64,000 nt of DNA from Arcticibacterium luteifluviistationis (GTDB lineage: Bacteria; Bacteroidota; Bacteroidia; Cytophagales; Spirosomataceae), in NCBI RefSeq assembly GCF_003258705.1, contig NZ_CP029480.1, positions 744,001 to 808,000 on the forward strand, given 5' to 3'. Made by a program: the position numbers and the translations under genes. The notes below the pieces were generated by a model that worked only from the letters and a program-made list of their open reading frames with translations, made no database searches and had not been told where the DNA came from. This document shows, piece by piece, positions 18,261 through 27,195 of the stretch. How positions within the stretch are numbered: the first letter of the stretch is position 1; every line of letters begins with the position of its first letter.

Positions 18261-19313
18261 ATGAATATGACATACCTCAGCAGAAGAAACGCCTTAAAAC
18301 TTACAGGAACTGCCCTACTTGGTTTAGGTGCTACCAATATTAGTTTTGGAAAAGAAGATGAAATTTTAATTGGCCATGGCGACTTTAAATACAAAGTCAA
18401 CATGGGTTGGGGAATGCTAGACGCTGGAAAAAATCCTGTAAACGACTGCCACGAAATGGTAGAAGATAGCTCAGGAAGGCTATTCATGCTTACAAATGAG
18501 ACCAAAAACAATGTTTTAATTTATAGTAAAAATGGTAAGCTTCTAGACTCTTGGGGACACACTTACCCTGGTGCTCACGGATTAACAATAGCTGGTGAAG
18601 GCTCAGACCAATTCTTACTTATTTGCGATAATAACCGCCATCAAGTCATCAAAACAGACTTAAAAGGAAATGAAATTTTCAAAATAGAATACCCTAAAGA
18701 AACTGGCGAGTATGAGTATCCAACCCAATTTGTACCTACTGAAACAGCTGTTGATAGCCAAACTGGTGAAATATATGTGGTAGATGGTTACGGATTAAAC
18801 TTTGTGACAGTCTACGACCAAAACGGCAAATACCTAAGACACTGGGGAGGAAGAGGTGAAGGAAACTATCAATACAAGTGTAACCACGGTGTAATGATAG
18901 ACGAAAGAAAAGGTAGAGAAAGAAGTCTAGTTATAACCTCACGTCAAGAGAACTGCTGGAAAAGATACACCATGGATGGCAAGTTTATAGAAAGAATAGA
19001 AATGCCGGGTAGTTTTATATGCAGACCCGTGCAGCGAGGAGAAAACCTTTACGGTGCAGTATTCCGTTCGGGATTAGAATCGAACGAAAACTCTGGATAT
19101 GTACAAATTATTGACAAAAATAATAAAGTAGTAAGTACACCAGGAGGAAGTAAACCCGTCTACCAAAACGGTAAACTAAATGCTCAGAAAAAAGAAGACC
19201 CTGCCAATGTGTTCATGCATCCGCATGATGTCTATGTAGATTCTGATGAGAATATTTATATAGCACAATGGGCTTCTAAGAAGACCTATCCTATAAAATT
19301 GGAAAGGGTTTAG
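18261..19313 (+). CDS. Exported NHL-repeat propeller (peptidylamidoglycolate lyase-like)
   Basis: Signal SRRNALKLTGTALLGLGATN has the twin-arginine pattern, so folding before export is likely. The body is a six-bladed NHL-type propeller: repeated motifs such as GKLLDSWGHTYPGAHGLTIA, GEIYVVDGYGLNFVTVYDQ and HPHDVYVDSDENIYIAQW, with His residues (HPHDV, NHGVM) where PAL-type lyases bind metal. Start could also be the ATG at 18267. Reaction unknown. A partner role with the isomerase-like gene is inference. Confidence 0.78.
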   Translation: MNMTYLSRRNALKLTGTALLGLGATNISFGKEDEILIGHGDFKYKVNMGWGMLDAGKNPVNDCHEMVEDSSGRLFMLTNETKNNVLIYSKNGKLLDSWGHTYPGAHGLTIAGEGSDQFLLICDNNRHQVIKTDLKGNEIFKIEYPKETGEYEYPTQFVPTETAVDSQTGEIYVVDGYGLNFVTVYDQNGKYLRHWGGRGEGNYQYKCNHGVMIDERKGRERSLVITSRQENCWKRYTMDGKFIERIEMPGSFICRPVQRGENLYGAVFRSGLESNENSGYVQIIDKNNKVVSTPGGSKPVYQNGKLNAQKKEDPANVFMHPHDVYVDSDENIYIAQWASKKTYPIKLERV

Positions 19314-19373
19314 GAATAAACGAAATTATGGTTTCGGGACGAGAGGGTTTCGCCCTTTCGTCTACCAATGTTT

Positions 19374-19456
19374 AGCCCCTTAGGGGCGATACATCGGTAA
19401 ACATACTACTTAACTATAAACGTTTTGGCGTGTCTTTTTGCCCTCAAGCAAAAAGC
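19374..19456 (+). repeat. Intergenic repeat copy 1 (degenerate hairpin)
   Basis: Begins with the palindrome GCCCCTTAGGGGC, then CGATACATCGGTAAA, ACATACTACTTAACTATAAA and the left arm of a hairpin (TTTTGGCGTGTCTTTTTGC). The right arm is decayed (GCAAAAAGCATGACAAAA), so the hairpin no longer pairs fully. Confidence 0.85.
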
Positions 19457-19536
19457 ATGACAAAATATATTCTCCAAACTTAGTGAATTTCATAGAACCA
19501 ATTCCGGATATTTCTACTGAAAGCCTTTGCTCAAAC

Positions 19537-19634
19537 AGCCCCTTAGGGGCGATACATCGGTAAAAGCGACATACTACTTAACTATAAACATTTTGGCGTG
19601 TCTTTTTGCCCTCAAGCAAAAAGACACGCCAAAA
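19537..19634 (+). repeat. Intergenic repeat copy 2 (intact hairpin)
   Basis: Same unit as at 19374, with an insertion (AGCG) after CGGTAAA. Here the hairpin arms are perfect. Confidence 0.85.
19591..19634. terminator. Perfect 19-bp hairpin between convergent genes
   Basis: TTTTGGCGTGTCTTTTTGC (19591-19609) and GCAAAAAGACACGCCAAAA (19616-19634) pair exactly around a 6-nt loop. Placed 18 nt from the end of the minus-strand SDR gene, it could terminate either strand. Confidence 0.65.
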
Positions 19635-19652
19635 CATCTCTTCAGAAAAGTC

Positions 19653-20396
19653 TTACTTCCTATAAATTGTAGTAGGTGCAGCTTGAGCTTTAGCGTAAAT
19701 AGTCATATCGGCTATGGTAACGTGGTCTGGTACAGAAACCGCATAGGCTATCGCATCTGCAATGTCTTCTGCCACTAAGGGCTCAAAACCCGCATAAACA
19801 CTCTTCGCTTTTTCTTTATCACCTTTAAAACGAACCTCAGAAAACTCGGTTTCTACCGCTCCTGGGGCAATGTTTGTTACTTTAATCCCGTCCTGAGTAT
19901 GGTCAAGACGTATTCCTTCTGAAATGGCTTCCACTGCTTTTTTGGTAGCACAGTAAACGGCTCCATTGGCATAAGTTTGCTTTCCAGCTACCGAACTCAG
20001 GTTTACCACATGTCCGCTACCTCTTTCTACCATACCTGGCAAAACAGCTTTAGTCACATATAAAAGACCCGTCACATTGCTATCCATCATTGCATCCCAG
20101 TCTGCCAGTGCTCCTTCTGCTATGGAGCCATGACCATGAGCATTTCCAGCATTATTAACCAATATATCAATCTTTTGAAAACTGGTAGGTAAAGAACCAA
20201 TTGCCGCTAATACAGCGTCTTTGTCTTTGACATCAAATGTTAAAATGGTGCTTTCTACCGATAAAGAATGCTGAAGTTCTTCCAGTTTCTCTTTTCTTCT
20301 TCCACAAAGAATCAGACGAATATTTGATTTAGCTAGTGCTTTGGCGGTCGCTTTTCCTATGCCCGAAGAGGCTCCTGTAATTAAGGCGGTTTTCAT
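19653..20396 (-). CDS. SDR family NAD(P)-dependent oxidoreductase
   Basis: Classical short-chain dehydrogenase of 247 residues. Nucleotide motif TGASSGIG (8-15), structural NNAG (81-84), catalytic Ser in NLSSVAG, and YxxxK as Y148-CAT-K152. Arg-rich CGRRKEKLEE after the second strand suggests NADP preference. It resembles the YdfG/serine dehydrogenase branch (IAPGAVETEF). Substrate not determined. Confidence 0.92.
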   Translation of the reverse strand: MKTALITGASSGIGKATAKALAKSNIRLILCGRRKEKLEELQHSLSVESTILTFDVKDKDAVLAAIGSLPTSFQKIDILVNNAGNAHGHGSIAEGALADWDAMMDSNVTGLLYVTKAVLPGMVERGSGHVVNLSSVAGKQTYANGAVYCATKKAVEAISEGIRLDHTQDGIKVTNIAPGAVETEFSEVRFKGDKEKAKSVYAGFEPLVAEDIADAIAYAVSVPDHVTIADMTIYAKAQAAPTTIYRK

Positions 20397-20424
20397 GATA
20401 GAATAGTTTTGATTGAGTTAAAAC

Positions 20425-20461
20425 AAAAATCCCAAGATTCTGTGAGAAACTTGGGATTTTT
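20425..20461 (-). terminator. Terminator of gldC
   Basis: Perfect 12-bp arms AAAAATCCCAAG (20425-20436) and CTTGGGATTTTT (20450-20461) with U/A tracts on both sides. It lies just past the stop of gldC and before the start of the SDR gene. Confidence 0.85.
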
Positions 20462-20467
20462 AAGGAT

Positions 20468-20824
20468 TTATTGTTGCTGCTGTTGCTGCTCTTTTTTCGC
20501 TTGCTCTTCCAGATGTTTTGTTATCTCCTTTCCAGCATTATTCAGAAGCTCAATAACCTTAGGGTCATTCGTGCTATCTTTTATCATTTGAGCCAAATTA
20601 CCTATTAAGTCTACCGTAAAATGATTCATTTCATCCACTGGCATGTCTTTGGTCCAAAGGTTTATACCTAAAAGACCTTTATGGTATTGGTCCCAAACAC
20701 CTACACAAATGGCTTTGGTCTCATTAATACCCTCATTCGGGTTTTCGGTAGCATCCCAAAATATTTTTTCTGGAATTCTATTATCGTCTAACTCTACGGT
20801 TATATTAATTTCTGATTTGTTCAT
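20468..20824 (-). CDS. gldC: Gliding motility protein GldC
   Basis: Cytoplasmic GldC homologue. Family stretch visible: SEINITVELDDNRIPEKIFW, KAICVGVWDQYHKGLLGINL and WTKDMPVDEMNHF. In flavobacteria GldC supports gliding and Type IX secretion efficiency. No other gld or spr gene lies in the window. The C-terminus ends in seven Gln (after KKEQ), coded by CAA/CAG repeats, an unusual low-complexity tail likely to vary in length. Confidence 0.92.
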   Translation of the reverse strand: MNKSEINITVELDDNRIPEKIFWDATENPNEGINETKAICVGVWDQYHKGLLGINLWTKDMPVDEMNHFTVDLIGNLAQMIKDSTNDPKVIELLNNAGKEITKHLEEQAKKEQQQQQQ

Positions 20825-20889
20825 TCAGCTTGCTTTTTTTTACAAAGGTAATTTTTTTGCCGCAAAATAAACCAGAATTAAGGCAACGA

Positions 20890-21396
20890 TTAATCTCGAA
20901 ACTGATTCTCAAAATATTCGAAAAGAATACTTTCCTCGTTTGTTAAAATTGTTCGAATACTCGATTTTTCTAAAATCTTCCATTCAGCACCGTATGTTCC
21001 CGCTCCATCAGAAAAATATGCTAACAGTTTGAATCCTTTAATTCCATAGGGTTTCAGTATGAAGTGTTCCCCATTGAAATAATCTAAAAACCATGGATTA
21101 AACATTCCTTTCGTTTCTAATTCATAGCTTTCTTTCCCTATAAACAATTTTACAGAAGTTAGTTTGCTTGAAGGTAAATCTCCATCTGTACCGTAAATAA
21201 TTTCGCCATCAATGGCATACGGAAACCTTCCTTCATAAGATTCAACCTTTTGGCTACCACTGTCCCATAAAGTTCTCTCTAGAATAACTTTTGATGAATC
21301 ATTCAATGAAACCGTTACGGTATCAATTTGCCCTAAAACAGAATTGTGATAGACGAATGATATCAAAAGAAAAACTGTAATTCCTTTAAACGGCAT
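20890..21396 (-). CDS. Hypothetical exported protein
   Basis: Signal peptide about 22 residues (ITVFLLISFVYHNSVLGQ), then a strand-rich 145-residue domain with no family I recognise (TVTVSLNDSSKVILERTLWD, LKPYGIKGFKLLAYFSDGAG). Stop is 5 nt-spaced from the next gene on the same strand (21402), so it follows the DUF4197 gene in one operon. Confidence 0.6.
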   Translation of the reverse strand: MPFKGITVFLLISFVYHNSVLGQIDTVTVSLNDSSKVILERTLWDSGSQKVESYEGRFPYAIDGEIIYGTDGDLPSSKLTSVKLFIGKESYELETKGMFNPWFLDYFNGEHFILKPYGIKGFKLLAYFSDGAGTYGAEWKILEKSSIRTILTNEESILFEYFENQFRD

Positions 21397-21401
21397 ATTA
21401 C

Positions 21402-22124
21402 CTAAAGATTACTACCAAAAACCTTCTTCAATAAGTCAGAAGTTCTGGCCAAAGGGTCTTTTCTTATTTCAGCTTCTTGCTCTGCAATCATAATAAACAA
21501 ACCGTCAATGGCTTTTTGCGTAGCATATCCTACTAAATCTGGATCTACCTTCTTAGTAAAAGGTATCTGATTATAAGTAGTTGCTAGGTCTGTATAGTTT
21601 TTAGTTGCCCCAGTTTTTGACAATGCCTTTTCTACTACTGGAGAAAATAAACTAATTAATTCAGGTGTAGTAGTTCTAGTCAAATATTGTGTAGCGGCAT
21701 CTTGCTCTCCTTTTAAAATACTAAGAGCATCTGTAATGGTCATTTGTTTAATGGCACTTACAAAAATTGGCTTGGCTTCTTTGGCTGCCTCTTCAGCACC
21801 ATGATTAAGTGCCAGTACAAATTTGTCAACCTCACTTCCCAATCCAATCTTACGTAAAGCCGTTTCTACACGTTGTACATCTTCTGGAAAAGGAATTTTT
21901 ATTTTAGCATTTCCTAGGTAGCCATTTTCTTTAGAAACTAAATCTGCTCCTACTGAGGCACCTTTTACCAATGCTTCTTTCAATCCTGCTGCAATGTCAT
22001 CACTACTTAATGCACCTCCACTGCTGCCCAAAACTGCCTCAGCCATTTTGCCTAAATTAATGCCCTGAGCACAAGAGTTGAGAAAAAAAGAAGATAATAG
22101 AAGTGCGATAAATACTTTTTTCAT
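21402..22124 (-). CDS. DUF4197 family lipoprotein
   Basis: Lipobox LNSCAQ, then the full DUF4197 domain: GLKEALVKGASVGADLVSKE, AKIKIPFPEDVQRVETALRK and IGLGSEVDKFVLALNHGAEE. The C-terminus has DLVGYATQKAIDGLFIMIAE. All-helical envelope protein of unknown role. Divergent from cinA with a 131-nt gap. Confidence 0.9.
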   Translation of the reverse strand: MKKVFIALLLSSFFLNSCAQGINLGKMAEAVLGSSGGALSSDDIAAGLKEALVKGASVGADLVSKENGYLGNAKIKIPFPEDVQRVETALRKIGLGSEVDKFVLALNHGAEEAAKEAKPIFVSAIKQMTITDALSILKGEQDAATQYLTRTTTPELISLFSPVVEKALSKTGATKNYTDLATTYNQIPFTKKVDPDLVGYATQKAIDGLFIMIAEQEAEIRKDPLARTSDLLKKVFGSNL

Positions 22125-22255
22125 TTTTGAAATGTTGGTTTATAAGAAGTGTTAATTGGAAAATTGACCGATTTTCGGGAAATTTGACCCAATTTAGTAA
22201 CGCAAAAATAGTTAGGGTATTCTTTTGACCAAGCCCTATTAATATTAAAAAATCT

Positions 22256-23509
22256 ATGAAGCATATCAATGCTGAAGTAATTACCATTGGAGATGAAATT
22301 TTATACGGTCAAATTACAGATACCAATAGCCAATGGATAAGTGCCGAATTAGACAAAATTGGGGTAAAAACCATTCGTAAAACCAGTATTGGTGACGATA
22401 AAAAAGAAATCCTTGATATTCTCACCGAAGCTCAAAAAAGAGCAGACATCTTAATATTCACAGGTGGCTTAGGCCCCACCAAAGATGATATCACAAAGAA
22501 AACCATCGCTGAGTTTTTTAATGACACCTTAGAAATAAATCAAGATGCTCTAGAAAATGTTAGAGAGCTTTTTGAAAGTAGGGGTTTTGAACTAACTGAA
22601 ATCAATAGGCAGCAAGCCGCTATTCCTACCAAAGCGACGTATTTAAATAACGCAGTAGGAACCGCTCCTGGAATGTGGTTTGATGAAAATGGCAAGATTA
22701 TAATATCTATGCCTGGTGTACCTTTTGAAATGAAATACTTGATGGAAAATGAAGTATTGCCACGATTAAGAAAGCATTTCAAAACACCTTTCATTATTCA
22801 TAAAATAATTAGAACGATAGGCATAGGCGAATCATTTTTAGCAAGCAAGATAGAAAGTTGGGAAGATGCTTTACCGCCACATATCAAACTTGCTTATTTA
22901 CCAAGTTTAGGTCAGGTTAAATTAAGATTGACTGGCTTTGGCGATGATAAAGAAAAACTAAAAGCGGAGATTGAAGCGGAAGCTGAAAAAGTATACCCTA
23001 CATTAGGTCAAAACCTATTCAGTAAGGATAATGAGGAATTAGAATTAGTTTTGGCTGATTTACTCCTGAAAGAAAATGCAACTTTGGCCACGGCCGAAAG
23101 CTGTACCGGAGGATATTTAGCACATACCATTACCGCAAATCCAGGCAGTTCGGCATATTATTTGGGTTCTGTTATTTCTTATTCCAATGAAGCCAAGATG
23201 AATTTACTTGGTGTTAAGAAAGAAACATTAGATGCTCATGGAGCAGTTTCTGAAGAAACGGTGATTCAAATGGCAGAAGGAGCTAAAAAAGCCTTAAATA
23301 GCACGTATGCTTTAGCCACTAGTGGTATAGCAGGACCTGGAGGCGGTACAGAAGAAAAACCAGTAGGCACCATTTGGTTAGCATGTGCAGGACCAGATAA
23401 AACGGTGACAAAAAAGATATTGTCTACAAAGACACGTTTAGTAAATATTCAATACGGCAGCAAGTCGGCTTTGGGTTTACTTAGAAAAATGATTTTAAAG
23501 GAAATTTGA
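22256..23509 (+). CDS. cinA: CinA-like nicotinamide mononucleotide deamidase
   Basis: Two-domain CinA. The N-terminal MoaB-like domain shows ITIGDEILYGQITDTNSQWI and TGGLGPTKDD (ADP-ribose pyrophosphatase type). The C-terminal amidase domain starts near residue 260 with ATAESCTGGYLAH and ATSGIAGPGGGTEEKPVGTI, which converts NMN to NaMN in pyridine nucleotide recycling. The length, 417 residues, is typical. Followed after 14 nt by an E2 gene. Confidence 0.96.
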   Translation: MKHINAEVITIGDEILYGQITDTNSQWISAELDKIGVKTIRKTSIGDDKKEILDILTEAQKRADILIFTGGLGPTKDDITKKTIAEFFNDTLEINQDALENVRELFESRGFELTEINRQQAAIPTKATYLNNAVGTAPGMWFDENGKIIISMPGVPFEMKYLMENEVLPRLRKHFKTPFIIHKIIRTIGIGESFLASKIESWEDALPPHIKLAYLPSLGQVKLRLTGFGDDKEKLKAEIEAEAEKVYPTLGQNLFSKDNEELELVLADLLLKENATLATAESCTGGYLAHTITANPGSSAYYLGSVISYSNEAKMNLLGVKKETLDAHGAVSEETVIQMAEGAKKALNSTYALATSGIAGPGGGTEEKPVGTIWLACAGPDKTVTKKILSTKTRLVNIQYGSKSALGLLRKMILKEI

Positions 23510-23523
23510 TTTAATACACTTCA

Positions 23524-24756
23524 ATGGCAGAAATAAAAATGAATTTGCCTTCAATGGGCGAAAGTATCTTCGAATGTACTATCCTTAATTGGTTGGTAAA
23601 AGAAGGAGATACCGTGGCGGTGGACGATATGGTTTTGGAAGTAGCTACTGACAAAATTGACACCGAAATAGGTTCTTCACACGCAGGTAAAATTGTCAAG
23701 TTTTTGATTAAACCCGGCGAAGTAGCAGCTATAGGGAAACCATATTGCATTATTGAAAGTGATGGTGAAGCTATTCATGAAGAAACAGCAGCCGAAGAAC
23801 TGGAAGAGAATATTTCAGAAATAGAAGCACAAATATCGAAGCCTAAAGGAAAAACCGCTTCTGATAAGTTCTTTTCCCCATTGGTGTTAAGCATTGCAAA
23901 AAAAGAAGGCATCAGTAAAAGTGCCCTAGGGCAAATAGACGGCTCAGGAATGCATGGGAGAGTTACCAAAGATGATATACTGGCCTACGTCAAAAAAGGT
24001 AATAAAGGCAACACCTTTAAACTTCAAAAAGAAGAATTTACTGCTGGAGAAGATACTGTAATAGAGATGGACAGGCTTAGAATGATGATTTCTGACCGAA
24101 TGATTAGTTCTAAAAGAACAGCCGCCCATGTAGCTTCTTTTCATGAAACTGACATGACTCCAATAGTAAGATGGCGTGAAAATAACAAAGACGCTTTCTT
24201 TAAAAAGTATGGCGAAAAAATCACCTTCACTCCTATTCTGATTGAAGCGGTAGCTAAAGCTATAAGACACTTCCCAATGATAAATATTCAGGTGGATGTA
24301 CCTAGAATCATTAAAAAAGGAGATATCAATATTGGAATGGCCGTGGCACTGCCAGATGGCAACCTTATAGTGCCCGTAATTCATCATGCAGACCAATACG
24401 ATTTAGCCGACCTAGCCAAAAAAGTAAATGATTTAGCTTCAAGAGCCAGAAACAACAAATTAAGACCTGATGAACTTATGGGTGGTACTTACACCATTAG
24501 TAACATTGGTATGTTTGGTAATTTGGCGGGTACACCTATCATTATGCAGCCTCAGGTAGCTATAATGGCCTTTGGCAAAATAGCTAAAAGAGCATCTGTA
24601 ATAGAAACCCCAGAAGGTGACACCATTGGAATCCGTCAGAAAATGGTCATCTCTCACTCTTATGACCACAGAGTAGTCGATGGCTCTTTGGGTGGTTTAT
24701 TTGTAAAGCAGGTTTCTGATAATCTAGAACACTTTGACACCCACAGAGTAATTTAA
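23524..24756 (+). CDS. 2-oxoacid dehydrogenase E2 (dihydrolipoamide acyltransferase)
   Basis: Acyltransferase core of a pyruvate, 2-oxoglutarate or branched-chain dehydrogenase complex. Lipoyl domain with DKI (Lys44), a Glu-rich linker (about 85-105), a peripheral subunit-binding domain (SPLVLSIAKKEGI, GMHGRVTKDDI), and the catalytic domain ending SYDHRVVDG (His382, Asp386). E1 and E3 genes are not in the window, so which complex it serves is open. Close spacing to cinA and to the MBOAT gene (3 nt) suggests cotranscription. Confidence 0.93.
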   Translation: MAEIKMNLPSMGESIFECTILNWLVKEGDTVAVDDMVLEVATDKIDTEIGSSHAGKIVKFLIKPGEVAAIGKPYCIIESDGEAIHEETAAEELEENISEIEAQISKPKGKTASDKFFSPLVLSIAKKEGISKSALGQIDGSGMHGRVTKDDILAYVKKGNKGNTFKLQKEEFTAGEDTVIEMDRLRMMISDRMISSKRTAAHVASFHETDMTPIVRWRENNKDAFFKKYGEKITFTPILIEAVAKAIRHFPMINIQVDVPRIIKKGDINIGMAVALPDGNLIVPVIHHADQYDLADLAKKVNDLASRARNNKLRPDELMGGTYTISNIGMFGNLAGTPIIMQPQVAIMAFGKIAKRASVIETPEGDTIGIRQKMVISHSYDHRVVDGSLGGLFVKQVSDNLEHFDTHRVI

Positions 24757-24759
24757 AGC

Positions 24760-26190
24760 ATGGTTTTTAACTCCTTCGCTTTTCTTATTTTCTTTCCATT
24801 AGTAACATTGCTTTACTTTTGGTTACCTCATAAATATAGGTGGTGGTTACTTTTGGCTTCCAGTTGCTTCTTTTATGCATGGTTTAAATTATCTTACCTA
24901 TTTATATTAGTCTTCACCATAATAGTGGACTATTTCGCTGGTTTATGGATAGAACGAGAAGAAGGTAAAAAGCGAAAATGGGCCTTAATTATTTCCATTA
25001 TCGCAAATGTGGGAGTACTTGCCGTTTTCAAATACGCCAATTTTATGATTGGTTCGGTCAATGCCGTACTGTTTAGAGTAGGTCAAGAAACCTTTGACCT
25101 TTGGGAAATTTTACTTCCAATTGGACTTAGCTTTCACACTTTTCAGGCCATGAGTTATACCATTGAGGTGTACCGTGGCAGAGTACCGGCAGAACATAAT
25201 ATCTTCAGATACGCCTTGTATGTGATGTTTTATCCACAGCTTGTGGCAGGACCTATCGAGCGTCCGCAAAATGTCATTTACCAGTTTTACGAAGAGCATA
25301 AATTTGATTTCCAACGGGTAGTAAGTGGACTTAGGCTCATGCTGTGGGGTATGTTCAAAAAAGTGGTGATAGCAGACAGGCTTGCCGTTTTTGTGGATTT
25401 GGTCTATGACAACCCGCACGAGTATACAGGTATGCCTATTATTATAGCCACGGTCTTTTTTGGTATTCAGATATTCTGTGATTTCTCTGGATATACAGAC
25501 ATAGGTTTAGGTGCCGCCAGAGTCATGGGTTTTGACCTCATGAAAAACTTTGACAGGCCATACTTTTCAAAGAGCATTTCTGAATTTTGGCGAAGATGGC
25601 ACATCTCGCTTTCCTCTTGGTTTAAAGACTACGTGTACATTCCTTTAGGAGGAAACAGGGTTTCTAGCTTCCGAAAGTACTTTAATCTTTTCTTCATATT
25701 TATGATTAGTGGGCTTTGGCATGGAGCCAGTTGGAATTTCGTAATCTGGGGCTCTTTACATGGCGTTTATCAAATAGTTGGCAGATTTACAGGAGAGTTT
25801 CAAAAGAAGGTAATTGGTCTTTTAAACAATCAAACCCTCGAAAAAATGATACACGCAGGTATTGTGTTTTTCTTGGTGAGTATAGCTTGGGTCTTTTTTA
25901 GAGCCCGTCAGTTTGGCGACTCTATTTACCTCTTGAAAAACATGGCTGCCAAATCAAGTCATTCCTTAACAGAAATAGTTGGTCTTATTGGTCAGCAAAA
26001 CCTCATAGTGGCGGTATTGGCGGTGGCCCTTATGGAAAGAGTTCATTGGATGCAAAGAAAGGTTAACATTGCAGAATGGTTTGATGCCAAACCAAAATGG
26101 CAAAGATGGAGCAGCTATTACCTCATACTAGGTGCCATCGTGTTTTTCGCGGTTTATTCTAACACACAGTTTATTTACTTTCAATTCTAA
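24760..26190 (+). CDS. MBOAT family O-acyltransferase (AlgI-like)
   Basis: Polytopic inner-membrane enzyme of 476 residues that moves acyl groups across the membrane onto an extracytoplasmic glycan or similar target. AlgI/DltB-family landmarks: YPQLVAGPIERP, GIQIFCDFSGYTDIGLGAAR, FWRRWHISLSSWFKDYVYIP (His281) and the catalytic SGLWHGASWNF with His321. The stop abuts the start of the SGNH-like partner at 26191. Confidence 0.94.
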   Translation: MVFNSFAFLIFFPLVTLLYFWLPHKYRWWLLLASSCFFYAWFKLSYLFILVFTIIVDYFAGLWIEREEGKKRKWALIISIIANVGVLAVFKYANFMIGSVNAVLFRVGQETFDLWEILLPIGLSFHTFQAMSYTIEVYRGRVPAEHNIFRYALYVMFYPQLVAGPIERPQNVIYQFYEEHKFDFQRVVSGLRLMLWGMFKKVVIADRLAVFVDLVYDNPHEYTGMPIIIATVFFGIQIFCDFSGYTDIGLGAARVMGFDLMKNFDRPYFSKSISEFWRRWHISLSSWFKDYVYIPLGGNRVSSFRKYFNLFFIFMISGLWHGASWNFVIWGSLHGVYQIVGRFTGEFQKKVIGLLNNQTLEKMIHAGIVFFLVSIAWVFFRARQFGDSIYLLKNMAAKSSHSLTEIVGLIGQQNLIVAVLAVALMERVHWMQRKVNIAEWFDAKPKWQRWSSYYLILGAIVFFAVYSNTQFIYFQF

Positions 26191-27195
26191 ATGGAGCAAA
26201 GAAAACAATTCATTCTTTTCTTAAAGAAACTACTAATTTTTGGTAGTCCGATGCTTCTTTTGGTGGCTTCCTATTTCGTTTTTGACCCCTTTCATGTGGT
26301 TCGAAATTATGAAGCCTACCCTGATAATTACCTAGAGAGTTATAACAGAAATAGAATCAGTACGCAGGTTTTCTTAAACAATAATGAGGAGCAGCATTAT
26401 AAATCCTTCGTTTTTGGAAGCTCTAAAAGCAGTGTTTTCTATACAGAAGATTGGTCAAAATACATTGGCGACCCTAATCCTTATCATTTTGATGCATCCA
26501 ATGAGATAATATCTGGAATAGCCAACAAAGTTGACTTTATAGACCAGCAAGGAAATGACCTCAAAAATGCCCTAGTGATTTTTGATGGTGAAACTTTTAA
26601 TTTCTCTGTAGACACTGCCAATTCCATCATCCATGTTCAGGATTATAAATGGAGTGGTCAAAATCAGTTTTTGTACCAATTGGTCTTTTTCAAAGCCTTT
26701 TTTAAAGATATGTACTTCGTCAAATTCTTTGACAAGCTTATTTTCAAAAAGTACCGAGCATACATGTATGGGGCATTTGAAAATAAACACATGCTTTATA
26801 CACCTGTCAATAATGACTTTATTTTCCAAGGTTATATTGACCAATTAAAAGAAGATTCACTGGCATATTATAACCGTGATTTGTTCTATAAAAGAAGTGC
26901 TGAGGAGCTTACGGCCGATGCAGGCATAAAACCTTATCAGGTCAATTACCTGAATGAAATGAAAGCTATTTTTGACAAGCATAATACCAAGTATAAGATA
27001 GTTTTTGGACCAAATTATGACCAAAAAAAGGTCAATCCTGAAGATTTAGCTATTGTCAATGAAATTTTTGGTGAAGCCAATGTCTATGACTTCACTGGTC
27101 AAAATGAATTAACAAATCCACTACCGAATTATTACGAAATCTATCATTATAAGCCTACAGTAGCGAGAAAGGTCTTGGAGGAGATTTATCGATAA
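26191..27195 (+). CDS. SGNH-hydrolase-like partner of the MBOAT protein
   Basis: One N-terminal membrane anchor (residues 10-31), then an extracytoplasmic domain. FVFGSSKSS (residues 73-81) supplies a candidate nucleophile Ser, and NYYEIYHYKP near the C-terminus gives a candidate catalytic His319, both as in DltD/AlgX-like SGNH partners. Such proteins complete acyl transfer from the MBOAT enzyme to the final acceptor. The genes touch without a gap. Acceptor unknown. Confidence 0.78.
   Translation: MEQRKQFILFLKKLLIFGSPMLLLVASYFVFDPFHVVRNYEAYPDNYLESYNRNRISTQVFLNNNEEQHYKSFVFGSSKSSVFYTEDWSKYIGDPNPYHFDASNEIISGIANKVDFIDQQGNDLKNALVIFDGETFNFSVDTANSIIHVQDYKWSGQNQFLYQLVFFKAFFKDMYFVKFFDKLIFKKYRAYMYGAFENKHMLYTPVNNDFIFQGYIDQLKEDSLAYYNRDLFYKRSAEELTADAGIKPYQVNYLNEMKAIFDKHNTKYKIVFGPNYDQKKVNPEDLAIVNEIFGEANVYDFTGQNELTNPLPNYYEIYHYKPTVARKVLEEIYR

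Larger units (their letters stand above)
19314..19652. other. Gene-free stretch made of two repeat copies
   Basis: The space between the convergent genes 18261-19313 and 19653-20396 is filled by two copies of an intergenic repeat unit and their hairpins. I see no coding region or RNA gene here. Confidence 0.7.
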
